Below, in pieces: positions 1-7,265 of a stretch of 38,677 bases of DNA. The notes beneath the pieces were generated by a model that saw only the letters and a list, made by a program, of their open reading frames with translations, was not told the DNA's origin and did not search any database. The stretch is taken from positions 1-38,677 of the forward strand of contig JACPIY010000041.1 of the NCBI GenBank assembly GCA_016187835.1. Direction: 5' to 3'. A program made the position numbers and the translations under genes. Positions within the stretch are counted from its first letter, which is position 1. Each line of letters opens with the position of its first letter. This DNA is from Deltaproteobacteria bacterium (GTDB taxonomy: Bacteria; Desulfobacterota_D; UBA1144; Nemesobacterales; CSP1-2).

Positions 1-97
1 AACGACGACATAATTCTGCAACAGACATCTCAGCTTTATTAACCTCCAAAACAAACCTAGCCCTTTCATCCATAGGTAACACCTTTCTCCATGCCAT
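1..97 (-). CDS. IS481-like transposase, N-terminal fragment (cut by window edge)
   Basis: Only the first 32 codons are inside the window; the gene continues past position 1. The reading frame begins MAWRKVLPMDERARF and continues into AEMSVAELCRR. This is the start typical of IS481-family integrase-type transposases, where a short leader is followed by a helix-turn-helix containing the A-x-L-C-R-x-F motif. A strong ribosome site (GGAGGTGAT) lies just upstream of the ATG at 97-95, which fixes the start. The IS end should lie between 98 and about 130, immediately beside the stop codon of the next gene, but I cannot define the terminal inverted repeat with only one end visible. The family call rests on remembered N-terminal motifs, not on a search. 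Confidence 0.72.
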   Translation of the reverse strand, partial: MAWRKVLPMDERARFVLEVNKAEMSVAELCRR

Positions 98-130
98 AGA
101 TCACCTCCATGACATGTAATATTGTGTAAC

Positions 131-535
131 CTAGGTCCCCGTTTGAACCCTTAGATTTCCTCCCCCATTATGGGGGGAGGGTGGATTAGCATAGTGGATG
201 ATTATCCCGTTCGTCCAGACTATGCAATAACCTCTATTGACCTTACCGCCCTTGATGTCTAATCTCTGGAGCAAATAGACGTTTCCCTTTGAATCAACTA
301 CCTGCCAGTGAGGATCAGGAGTGTCTGGAACCTTAAAATCGTCCGACAACGTCAAAACGTTTTTATCTTCGTCTTTGGAGTGGCTAGCCGTCCCACCGTT
401 TACCTTGATCCCTTTAAACGACGTGCTTGTATGGACGTCGGCAGCAAAGCTGCTCATGGCGGCTAACAAAATCGCCGCAAGAAGCGAGCTAAAAAGACCC
501 ATTCGGATCGTCTGGAATTTACTAACTTTACGCAT
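131..535 (-). CDS. Secreted protein, DM13-like, C-terminus probably altered
   Basis: A 134-residue exported protein. The start at 535 (MRKVSKFQ) is preferred over the upstream ATG at 586 because AGGAGGG lies just before it. Residues about 10-32 form a Sec signal peptide ending in SSFA. The mature part contains a stretch (LTLSDDFKVPDTPDPHW, then VVDSKGNVYLLQRL) resembling DM13-type domains, which are thought to be redox or electron-transfer related. DM13 proteins normally end in a conserved segment with a W-C pair; here the last 40 residues are unlike that. They include PPSPHNGGG, encoded by an inverted repeat (CCTCCCCCATTATGGGGGG) at about 168-182, and the frame ends right beside the IS at the window edge. 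The C-terminus may therefore have been replaced by repeat and IS DNA. The domain call is tentative. Confidence 0.6.
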   Translation of the reverse strand: MRKVSKFQTIRMGLFSSLLAAILLAAMSSFAADVHTSTSFKGIKVNGGTASHSKDEDKNVLTLSDDFKVPDTPDPHWQVVDSKGNVYLLQRLDIKGGKVNRGYCIVWTNGIIIHYANPPSPHNGGGNLRVQTGT

Positions 536-619
536 GGTGATAAACCCTCCTATAAATTGTGATTTGCTTAGATTTAAAAAACTCATAGCCTAATCCTCAT
601 ACCTGTTAATTGTTGATTT

Positions 620-1414
620 TTATGATCGAGCTTTCATAACTCCCGGATAGCCGCAATGTATACACCGTTTATCATTTTGATGGCGCAGCTTGGCGCATAA
701 TACACTTCCAGCACCTCTTACAAGAAGGTAAACCTCTGAAGCCAAATGCATTCCAAGCGGAGGAGCGATGAAGCAGATCCAGACATTCGTCCAGAGCTTT
801 GCCGGAAGAGCCGATCCGAATGTACGCGCAGGGTTCATACTCATCCCGGAAAGCGGAGCTTCAAGCGTTATGTATGTTGCTACTAGAATTCCGGCAAATA
901 GCCCGGTGAGACGCGAAATGCTTGAAGTATTGGATACAATCAGGATTACCGACATAAGCACAAAAGATATTACCAATTCACCCAAGAAGGCGACGCCAAC
1001 TCCACCCATGCCAGAACTGTAACGGCATAGTTGACGGAAGGGTCGGCGATTGCATTTCCAATTACCGCTGCAGAGAAAAGCACACCAGCCAGCCCGCCAG
1101 CGAATTGTGCAATTATGCAAAAACGCATCCCAGGACTTAACCTTTCCCAGACGGAAGAAAGTCAGAGTAACAGATGGATTGATATGCGCTCCTGACTGCT
1201 TTCCCCAAGGAGAGTAAATGATACTTATTGCAGTAAGACCCATTGCTACTCCTATCAGCATGCGCCGCAGGAAAGGATCGCCTATTGACTGGCGGATTGG
1301 CGAAGCCGGGTGCTCCAAAATCAATGTAAAAATACAGGCTGAAACCATAAAGATGCCGAGTCCAGCTGCTTCGATAAGATATTCAGGCCAGTGATGGCGA
1401 ATGGAATTCATCAT
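620..1414 (-). CDS. Aquaporin/MIP-family channel with internal double frameshift
   Basis: Major intrinsic protein family channel for water or small neutral solutes in the inner membrane. The first NPA-type motif is HINPSVTL (NPS variant, residues 79-81 from this start) and the second is MNPARTFGSA (194-196). Six hydrophobic helices would be expected. Residues about 99-134 read as nonsense rich in R, W and C (for example TIRWRAGWCAFL). In another frame the same DNA (about 1015-1120) reads IIAQFAGGLAGVLF and then SAAVIGNAIADPSVNYAVTV, an ordinary third MIP helix. Two compensating indels, one in the T-run near 1118 and one near 1017, therefore disrupt this copy or the assembly. The start at 1414 has AGGAAGGG upstream; an in-frame ATG at 1462 is less well supported. 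The C-terminus carries a CxxC (CIHCGY) tail. Confidence 0.82.
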   Translation of the reverse strand: MMNSIRHHWPEYLIEAAGLGIFMVSACIFTLILEHPASPIRQSIGDPFLRRMLIGVAMGLTAISIIYSPWGKQSGAHINPSVTLTFFRLGKVKSWDAFLHNCTIRWRAGWCAFLCSGNWKCNRRPFRQLCRYSSGMGGVGVAFLGELVISFVLMSVILIVSNTSSISRLTGLFAGILVATYITLEAPLSGMSMNPARTFGSALPAKLWTNVWICFIAPPLGMHLASEVYLLVRGAGSVLCAKLRHQNDKRCIHCGYPGVMKARS

Positions 1415-1462
1415 TTCTGACCCTTCCTGTTTTTGCTCTTTCAAAATCGCGTTTGCTTTCAT

Positions 1463-1953
1463 TCATGCATAACCTGTTCAATTTTGCCCTTAATATACGC
1501 TCGATTTTCGATTATGGTTTTATGGAATTAATACTCGACGATAAAACTCATTCGAAGGGGAATGGAAGTACTAAGCAAAACGTTGAAATATTAACGATGA
1601 CTCTATAATTTCTGAGGGACTTAAGGAGAATTGACAATCTTAATCGTTATGACATTCCCACAAGCATTAGCGGGAATTCACAATACTCATATATTCGTTA
1701 TGATCGAATAGAGAGAAAATTAATTAGGCTTTTATACTGCTTGAAATTATGTGATTAAGAAAAAGCTAATTCAGGCAACTACACTTTAAGTACCAAAATA
1801 TTCCACTAATTTTAACCTTTCAAAGTTATATCGAATCAAGCAATATCAATAGAAAAAAACGCTGACTCTTAACGAGAGGTAAAACTAAAAAATCATGAAG
1901 AGGAGAGAGTTAGTATGCAAACTCCCTCCCCCTCAAATTAAACTACCAGAAAG
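1463..1953. other. AT-rich intergenic region, no gene seen
   Basis: About 490 bp of AT-rich DNA between the aquaporin start and the end of the next minus-strand gene. I find no reading frame with a ribosome site, no tRNA-like fold and no clear palindrome of the GTAG type. It presumably carries the aquaporin promoter. Confidence 0.5.
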
Positions 1954-2304
1954 TTAATCTACAATGAGAACCCAGCCACCCGGATTCTCTACAGCCATAC
2001 CAGTTATCTTCACATCGGTATGATTGGGATTCGCCAGTATCGGCATTAACCCCTCTTGTAAACCCTGGAGAGTATAGACCTTGCCATCCTTACTCACCAA
2101 AAGATGCTGATGTGCTGGAACATTATTACAAGGCCCGTTAGCAATTACAGGGTTAACTGTTCCCTTTGGATAATCCGGGATTAAGCAAATGACATTACCC
2201 TCGACCGTCACCTTTTGCCCCTTCTCTTCCCCCGCAAAGCTGGACGAGACTGCAAAGGCAAGAACGAACATCAAAAACAAAGCAACCAATGTCGCCTTTT
2301 TCAT
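1954..2304 (-). CDS. Small secreted protein of unknown function
   Basis: A 116-residue protein with a clear Sec signal peptide (MKKATLVALFLMFVLAFAV, cleavage near SSFAG). AGGAGG lies seven bases before the ATG, so the start is firm. The mature domain of about 90 residues begins with VTVEGNVICL, contains two cysteines (ICLIPDYP and GPCNNVP) that could form a disulfide, and has a histidine pair in PAHQHLL. Its LLVSKDGKVYTLQGLQEG echoes VVDSKGNVYLLQRL in the secreted protein at 131-535, suggesting a shared beta-strand motif. The short all-beta pattern could be an OB-like fold, which is inference. Function not recognised. Confidence 0.8.
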   Translation of the reverse strand: MKKATLVALFLMFVLAFAVSSSFAGEEKGQKVTVEGNVICLIPDYPKGTVNPVIANGPCNNVPAHQHLLVSKDGKVYTLQGLQEGLMPILANPNHTDVKITGMAVENPGGWVLIVD

Positions 2305-2383
2305 TTTATTGACCTCCTTTTGTGAATTTTTTTTTAATTCATTCTAACATATATATACGGTTTAAAATAGAATTTGGATTTGA

Positions 2384-2573
2384 TTATAGCGACCCACTCA
2401 AGTAAATCTCTCCAGTAGGCTTAGGCATGCCGCCCTCCGACTCAATTGTAACAACAAATTTTTTTTACTCCATCAGGCTCCGGCATGGATTTTAATTTCA
2501 TAAGATTAGTTCCACTTCTATCTACCTTAAAGATTCCCATGCTCACAACAGCATTATCTTTAACCTTGTATTT
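2384..2573 (-). pseudogene. Remnant of an anti-sigma factor (RskA-like C-terminus)
   Basis: Downstream of the ECF sigma gene, the minus strand encodes a broken C-terminal piece of an RskA-type anti-sigma factor. Reading from 2573 gives YKYKVKDNAVVSMGIFKVD, then KLKSMPEPDGVKK. After a one-base slip at the run of eight A/T at about 2459-2466 it continues FVVTIESEGGMPKPTGEIYL and stops at 2384. The pattern VTIE-EGG-P-PTG-IYL is the hallmark ending of anti-sigma-K factor proteins. The N-terminal sigma-binding domain and the transmembrane helix are absent. The 5' boundary coincides with the palindrome at 2575-2600. The family assignment comes from motif memory and position beside a sigma factor. 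Confidence 0.72.
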
Positions 2574-2574
2574 G

Positions 2575-2600
2575 TAGAGACGCATTGCAATGCGTCTCTA
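2575..2600. repeat. Perfect 26-bp palindrome (TAGAGACGCATTG half-site)
   Basis: TAGAGACGCATTG is followed directly by its reverse complement. It lies 11 bp beyond the sigma-factor stop codon and abuts the truncated anti-sigma remnant. It could fold as a hairpin and end sigma transcription, but no U-run follows. It resembles the other GTAG-ended palindromes of this window. Confidence 0.85.
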
Positions 2601-2610
2601 GATTATCAAT

Positions 2611-3342
2611 CTACTTTTTCCATTCATAGAAATAATCTGAGAGCCTATCTCTTAAAAAAAGCCTTGCCCTGTGAATCCTGGACTTAATTGCGGGAATAGA
2701 AAGTCCCAAAATCTCCGCTACCTCTTTATTAGAAAAACCCTCTACATCCCTTAGATGAAAAACGATCCTGCTATGTTCGGGAAGTTCGCTCAACGCCTTC
2801 TCTATTATTTCTATTCCCTCTCTGCTGAGAAGCACCTCATCTGGACGATCACTCCAGTCCTTCAATTGAACTCCTTTGAGCGCGCCGGAGTCATCGTAAG
2901 AAGCGTAATTCAGAAGATTCGTTTCATTTTCATGTTTCCTTTTTTCGACTCTGAAGCGCATATAACTTTCGTTTGCAGCAATTCTATAGAGCCAAGTAGA
3001 AAATTTCGATTCTTCTCGAAACGTGTCCAGCTTCTTAAGAATGGTAAGAAACACATCCTGCAAAACCTCTTCAGCATCGCTTGGGTTATGGGTAATTCTT
3101 ATGGCTAGCCCGTAGATTTTATTGGAATAACGATTTACCAGTTCATTAAAAACTTCTTCGTCTTCATTCCGGAGAAACAACCTAACTAATTCCCCATCAG
3201 ATAAATTCTCAGGATTCAATGAAGTATCTTCGGAATATTCGTTAGGTAAGGAATCAAATATAGAATCAGTCCCATTTTTCAATGAATAAAAAAGCCCCAA
3301 TCCCTTTCCACCCGATTTTTGAAAAGTCGTATTTGTCTCCAT
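2611..3342 (-). CDS. ECF-type RNA polymerase sigma factor
   Basis: Sigma-70 family, ECF group, directing RNA polymerase to a stress-type regulon. Region 2 is seen in YSNKIYGLAIRITHNPSDAE, EVLQDVFLTI and FREESKFSTWLYRIAANE. Region 4 is seen in LPEHSRIVFHLRDVEGFSNK followed by the helix-turn-helix EVAEILGLSIPAIKSRIHRA. About 65 extra N-terminal residues of low complexity precede region 2. The start at 3342 (METNTTF) has GAGGAG about ten bases upstream; an in-frame ATG at 3366 has only a weak site. The cognate anti-sigma gene expected downstream survives only as a fragment (2384-2573), so this sigma factor may be unregulated by that route or controlled by another partner. Confidence 0.93.
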   Translation of the reverse strand: METNTTFQKSGGKGLGLFYSLKNGTDSIFDSLPNEYSEDTSLNPENLSDGELVRLFLRNEDEEVFNELVNRYSNKIYGLAIRITHNPSDAEEVLQDVFLTILKKLDTFREESKFSTWLYRIAANESYMRFRVEKRKHENETNLLNYASYDDSGALKGVQLKDWSDRPDEVLLSREGIEIIEKALSELPEHSRIVFHLRDVEGFSNKEVAEILGLSIPAIKSRIHRARLFLRDRLSDYFYEWKK

Positions 3343-3445
3343 CGTTTTTGTTCTCCTCGCATCCATATTTTCTTCTGTAAAATCTTTATAAACATTTCGA
3401 GCTTATATACGTTTAAGGTTTGATTTTGGTTTTATCGAGGACAAA

Positions 3446-3471
3446 GTAGGGCGTTCAATTGAACGCCCTAC
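3446..3471. repeat. 26-bp perfect palindrome with GTAG/CTAC ends
   Basis: The half-site GTAGGGCGTTCAA is followed at once by its reverse complement. It belongs to the window-wide set of palindromes that share GTAGGG/CCCTAC ends but differ in the core. Confidence 0.9.
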
Positions 3472-3611
3472 AATGGTTCCTTCACACACCAAGGAAACAT
3501 GCTTGAACGAGGAATTTCCTTTTGGAGCAGGCTCCAGCTTTATGGATTTCGGAAACCTGGAGGTCTAAGGAGCTACCCCTTTTGTAGATTAAGGTGAGTC
3601 GGGCTAAGTTT

Positions 3612-3757
3612 GTCTCCTTCCCCCCTTTTTGAGGGGGAAGGATAGGATGGGGGAAAATAAATTCAAGCTAAATCAGTTAGTTAATACAACAGAGTATGTA
3701 TTAGGTTGTGATTTAATACCCCCACCTTAAATCCTCCCCCGCAAAAGGAGAGGACAC
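3612..3757. repeat. MITE-like element with about 40-bp inverted ends
   Basis: The left arm (3612-3652, pyrimidine-rich, CTCCTTCCCCCC then GAGGGGGAAGG) is an imperfect reverse complement of the right arm (3717-3757, CCCCCACC then AATCCTCCCCC and AAAAGGAGAGG). About 65 bp of AT-rich DNA lies between them. There is no reading frame inside, so it is a non-autonomous repeat. A related C-run/G-run inverted motif occurs inside the gene at 131-535. Confidence 0.7.
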
Positions 3758-3868
3758 TACAATGACAAAAAGTTTTTTATTTGTGAACTGTTCTGAATTA
3801 TTAAATTATTGCCTCAAGCTCACGTTAAATTAGATTTTTACCGGGCGCGAACACCTACCTTAGGGATT

Positions 3869-4654
3869 TTAATATCTAGCTAAAGTTCCACCATCTACAA
3901 TTATTATCTCTCCTACAATGTAATCCGACGCAGAAGATGCAAGAAGAACCGTAACTCCTTTCAGATCGTCTTCCCCGCCGAATCTTTTTGCGGGTATAGA
4001 GCTAAGCAGGTTGTCTCCCATCCCCATCTTATCAGGGCTGAGGACGGGATCAGTCATCTGTGTGGGGAACCATCCGGGAGCAATTGCGTTTACGTTTATA
4101 TTATGTCGAATCCATCTCACCCCAAGTTCCTTGGTAAAAGCAACTATTGCTCCTTTGGATGTTACGTAAGCTGGCGCACTCACCAGTTCGGTGGTTTGAA
4201 ATCCCATGATTGAGGTTATGTTGATGACCTTTCCTCTTCTCGCTTTAATCATAAACTTCCCTGCCTCTCTGCAGCACAGGAAAGAGCCAGTTAGATTTAC
4301 TCTAAGAATGTTTTCCCAATCTTTCAGTTCCGTATCTTCAGGAAGCCCACCCATTGCTATGCCAGCATTATTAACGAGTATGTCAATTTTACCGAACTTC
4401 CCTATAGTTTCCTTTACCAGATTTTCGACATCCGCGGGATTTCCAACATCGCACTTTAGGGCAAAGGTTTTAACTCCTGTGCTTTTCTCAATTTCCTCCG
4501 ATGCCTGAACGCATCCGTCAAAATTCCTCGCGCAAATAACCAGATTTGCTCCGGCCTCGGCAAGCCCTTCCGCAATCTGCCTGCCGATTCCCGTATATCC
4601 GCCTGTAACTATAGCCACCTGGTCTGTAAGGTCGAAAAGTTGTTTTAGGTTCAT
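3869..4654 (-). CDS. SDR-family NAD(P)-dependent oxidoreductase
   Basis: A classical short-chain dehydrogenase/reductase of 261 residues. The Rossmann motif TGGYTGIG is at 17-24, NNAG at 95-98, and the catalytic set is N120, S148, Y163 and K167 (YVTSK). R43 after the second strand (ICARN) suggests NADP(H) is possible. The sequence resembles gluconate 5-dehydrogenase and 3-oxoacyl-ACP reductase-like members, but the substrate cannot be told. AAGGAGG precedes the ATG at the proper distance. It is a monocistronic-looking gene between repeat-filled gaps, so the context gives no pathway. A second, different SDR is at 18729-19490. Confidence 0.93.
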   Translation of the reverse strand: MNLKQLFDLTDQVAIVTGGYTGIGRQIAEGLAEAGANLVICARNFDGCVQASEEIEKSTGVKTFALKCDVGNPADVENLVKETIGKFGKIDILVNNAGIAMGGLPEDTELKDWENILRVNLTGSFLCCREAGKFMIKARRGKVINITSIMGFQTTELVSAPAYVTSKGAIVAFTKELGVRWIRHNINVNAIAPGWFPTQMTDPVLSPDKMGMGDNLLSSIPAKRFGGEDDLKGVTVLLASSASDYIVGEIIIVDGGTLARY

Positions 4655-4720
4655 TGCGAGCCTCCTTGGTGCCTTATAATAACCTGAATTGATATAATTC
4701 TAAATCATAGAGTGTTAAGG

Positions 4721-4777
4721 GTAGCACACCAGTCTTGCTGGTGTGCCGAGCAGCAACGAGCAAGACTCGTTGCCTAC
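4721..4777. repeat. Two-hairpin element with complementary loops
   Basis: GTAG, then hairpin 1 (GCACACCAG, loop TCTTG, CTGGTGTGC), a CGAGCA spacer, hairpin 2 (GCAACGAG, loop CAAGA, CTCGTTGC), then CTAC. The two five-base loops are reverse complements of each other, and the outer GTAG/CTAC can also pair. It lies upstream of the SDR gene and downstream of the fumarase gene's far end. Confidence 0.85.
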
Positions 4778-4809
4778 CCATTATAGTTTTTCAGTCATTA
4801 AATCTGACA

Positions 4810-4837
4810 ATAGCGGGACAGGAATGTCCCGCCTATC
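4810..4837. repeat. Palindrome copy A (shared with 19548-19575)
   Basis: A stem of GCGGGACA and TGTCCCGC around a GGAA loop, followed by CTATC. The reverse complement of 19548-19575 matches it at 27 of 28 positions, so it is a dispersed repeat. A related GGCGGGATT/AATCCCGTC hairpin follows at 4854-4875. Confidence 0.85.
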
Positions 4838-4946
4838 CTTCAATGTGTCGATAGGCGGGATTTTCCAATCCCGTCCTAAAGTTGTTACTTATAAATATCC
4901 AACTTGGTGCTCATTATAATTTGGTTTTAAAATTCACCCCAATTCC

Positions 4947-6368
4947 CTACCCACCTGCGCTCCAGCTCGTAACGCCAGGCTCTGTCATTGACCAGGGATC
5001 GAGAACCTTATTAAGCTCGTCTTCGGGAAGGACTTTTTTCTCAAGAGCCACCTGCCTTATAGTCTTTCCGGTTTCATAGGCCTCTTTTGCGAGTTTTGCG
5101 GCGGCGTCATAACCGATTATTGGTGCAAGAACCGTACACATAGCAAGGCTCTGCTCAATCATATCCTCGCAGCGCTTCCTGTCGGCTTTGATTCCAACTA
5201 TACACTTGTCCATAAAGACATTGGAAACATTCGACAAAAGCATTATTGACTGAAGGAGGTTATGAGCCATTACAGGCATCATGACGTTGAGGTCGAAGTT
5301 TCCTGACTGTCCTCCAATTGTGATTGCGGCATCGTTTCCAATCACCTGAGCCGCGACCTGAGTGACGGATTCTGCAATCACGGGGTTCACCTTTCCGGGC
5401 ATGATGGATGAACCGGGTTGGACAGGGGGAATGATTATCTCGCCTATTCCGCAACGCGGCCCGCTTCCAAGCCATCTTATGTCGTTTGCTATCTTCATAA
5501 GACTTACTGCAACAGTCTTTAGCGCGCCGCTTGCTTCAACAACCGCATCCTTTGCTCCCTGAGCCTCAAAGTGATTTTCCGCTTCTTTAAAATTAACTCC
5601 AGTCATCTTGGTCAGATTCTTTGCTACTAGTTTCCCAAACTCAGGGTGGGTATTTATTCCCGTCCCAACCGCCGTTCCTCCAATCGCAAGCTCGGAGAGA
5701 TGATTCTTTATGTTCTCGATTCTTCTTATGCCATGCTCAACCTGGCTAGCATAACCGCTAAATTCCTGTCCCAGTCTGATCGGAGTAGCGTCTTGAAGGT
5801 GTGTACGTCCTATTTTTACGATTTTGTCAAACTCTTTTGCCTTTTTATCAAGTGCTTTATGGAGTTTCTTGAGCGCAGGAAGGAGAGCTTTTTCAATTGC
5901 CTCAAGCGCAGATACGTGAATGGCGCTGGGAATCACATCGTTGCTCGACTGCCCCATGTTCACATGGTCGTTAGGATGGACTGGTTTCTTGTCCCCTATC
6001 TTCCTGCCGAGAATCTCATTTGCGCGGTTGGCCATGACCTCGTTTGTATTCATGTTTGTGGATGTGCCGGAACCGGTCTGGAATATATCGAGAACGAAAT
6101 GGTCATCGAGTTTCCCTTCCATTACCTCTTTTGCAACCTTAGATATTGCTCTTCCGATTTTCTGTTTTAAAAGTCCGAGTTCCATGTTGGCTTGAGCAGC
6201 AGAGAGCTTTATCATTCCCATCGCTCTAATGAATTGCCTCGGAAAACGAATCCCGCTTATCGGGAAATTCTCAATCGCCCTCGCCGTCTGCGCGCCATAG
6301 TATGCGGAAACAGGAACCTCCATCTCCCCCATTGAATCGGTTTCAATTCTAAATCCCTCGTTTGACAT
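4947..6368 (-). CDS. fumC: Class II fumarate hydratase
   Basis: Reversible hydration of fumarate to malate in the TCA cycle; cytosolic homotetramer without an iron-sulfur cluster. At 473 residues it has the usual family length. Family motifs in order: GSGTSTNMNTNE (99-110), HVNMGQSSND (135-144), GRTHLQDATP (187-196, catalytic-site His190), and the signature GSSIMPGKVNPV (319-330) whose serine (about 321) is the proposed catalytic base. The N-terminus (RIETDSMGEMEVP, then AIENFPISG) is fumarase-like. The signature ends in NPV rather than the NPT of E. coli FumC, as in actinobacterial fumarases; aspartate ammonia-lyase is the main alternative and less likely. AGGGAGG precedes the ATG. Confidence 0.93.
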   Translation of the reverse strand: MSNEGFRIETDSMGEMEVPVSAYYGAQTARAIENFPISGIRFPRQFIRAMGMIKLSAAQANMELGLLKQKIGRAISKVAKEVMEGKLDDHFVLDIFQTGSGTSTNMNTNEVMANRANEILGRKIGDKKPVHPNDHVNMGQSSNDVIPSAIHVSALEAIEKALLPALKKLHKALDKKAKEFDKIVKIGRTHLQDATPIRLGQEFSGYASQVEHGIRRIENIKNHLSELAIGGTAVGTGINTHPEFGKLVAKNLTKMTGVNFKEAENHFEAQGAKDAVVEASGALKTVAVSLMKIANDIRWLGSGPRCGIGEIIIPPVQPGSSIMPGKVNPVIAESVTQVAAQVIGNDAAITIGGQSGNFDLNVMMPVMAHNLLQSIMLLSNVSNVFMDKCIVGIKADRKRCEDMIEQSLAMCTVLAPIIGYDAAAKLAKEAYETGKTIRQVALEKKVLPEDELNKVLDPWSMTEPGVTSWSAGG

Positions 6369-6780
6369 CTTTATTTTCCTCCCTAATGAATTTGTTTTTG
6401 GACCTGTTAATTACAGAATTAATTCAAAGGAATAGAATCTATCTGAGTCTTTAGTTAAGTCAAATTGAAGAAGGAAGAGAAGATTATAAATTAACCTGAG
6501 TTCGACTTAAAAGAGACTTGTAGCGGAAACCTTATGGTATTATCCACAATTTCCTCCCCCGGAAGATTGTAGGGGCTGATGCCATCATCAGCCCTAGGGC
6601 TCGTTCGGGGAACGAGCCCTACATTTCTCAACAATCTTACTATAAATACTTTGTTAAAGTAGACTCACGTTAGATTGAGTTTAAAAGTAAGATGGGTCTA
6701 AATCAGATTGGGAACAAAAATCCAGATGGTGAAGCGCGGAGGGTGAATACACCCCACTATCTGGCTTTAAATTAGTCGGT
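6369..6780. other. Intergenic region with compound palindrome
   Basis: No gene is seen. The fumarase promoter should lie in the left part. The only structured element is the compound palindrome at 6569-6622, described separately. Confidence 0.5.
6569..6622. repeat. Compound palindrome: two hairpins between GTAG and CTAC
   Basis: GTAG is followed by a GGGCTGATG/CATCAGCCC stem (loop CCAT), then TA, then a GGGCTCGTT/AACGAGCCC stem (loop CGGGG), then TAC. Two unrelated cores are enclosed by one pair of the shared ends, as though two palindromes had fused. Confidence 0.85.
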
Positions 6781-7116
6781 TTAAGTGGCAGTCCAATTGT
6801 TGTGCTTAAGCCTATAAATATTTCTGCTTGCGTGATTCAACTCAACGTTGAGTCCGACAAATTCACGTGGACCTATATGACCGTCGTTGGACTTTGCGAT
6901 CAATGCGTCGGCTATAATTTTCCCATGCCAGGCTTCAAGACGTCTTGCCTCGCGGCGTGTTAACTCTCCGTTCCGGGTTCCGTGGTTAATTCGCAGTTGC
7001 TGACGATCAATGCGTTGTTTGACTATACGACCTCCCTTTGCCAATGCAGTCACCGGCAGTGCCATAGTGCCCATCAGTGTCAACGAAGCCATTAGGATTG
7101 TTAATGTCTTCTTCAT
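6781..7116 (-). CDS. Small basic secreted protein, unknown function
   Basis: 111 residues with a Sec signal peptide (MKKTLTILMASLTLMG, cleavage near ALAKG). GAGGAG lies seven bases before the ATG. The mature protein is rich in Arg, His and Asn and has two similar helical segments: QRIDRQQLRINHGTRNGELT followed by REARRLE, and GHIGPREFVGLNVELNHASR followed by NIYRLKHN. The G-E-L-T-x-R-E-A-R-R-L and N-x-A-S-R-x-I-Y-R-x-K-H-N patterns occur in small uncharacterised periplasmic proteins of Proteobacteria. No function is known. It stands alone downstream of a 149-bp gap beside the RND operon end. Confidence 0.82.
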   Translation of the reverse strand: MKKTLTILMASLTLMGTMALPVTALAKGGRIVKQRIDRQQLRINHGTRNGELTRREARRLEAWHGKIIADALIAKSNDGHIGPREFVGLNVELNHASRNIYRLKHNNWTAT

Positions 7117-7235
7117 GTTTGCTCCTCCCTATTACGTGGATTTTAGATGATATAAACTCACTGTCCTGGCAGAGGTTTCATTCACGTTGTCCAAAGAATA
7201 AAGAATTAAAATAGAAAGGATTTGTAAAGAGAACA

Positions 7236-7262
7236 CAGGGCGGCCCGGCGGGTCGCCCCTAC
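7236..7262. repeat. GTAG/CTAC-type palindrome at the end of the RND gene
   Basis: GGGCG and CGCCC arms surround a GC-rich core, with CCCCTAC on the right edge. It starts three bases beyond the stop codon of the RND pump gene and could act as its terminator hairpin, though no long U-run follows. Confidence 0.65.
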
Positions 7263-7265
7263 AAT

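Larger units (their letters stand above)
3343..3868. other. Intergenic region with palindrome and MITE-like element
   Basis: No gene is seen. The region holds the sigma gene's upstream DNA, the palindrome at 3446-3471 and the inverted-repeat element at 3612-3757, described separately. The rest is AT-rich and unremarkable. Confidence 0.5.

Noticed and set aside
5646-6170. 174-codon plus-strand frame opposite fumarase
   Set aside because: Fully antisense to a well-conserved gene, with no ribosome site and no family resemblance.
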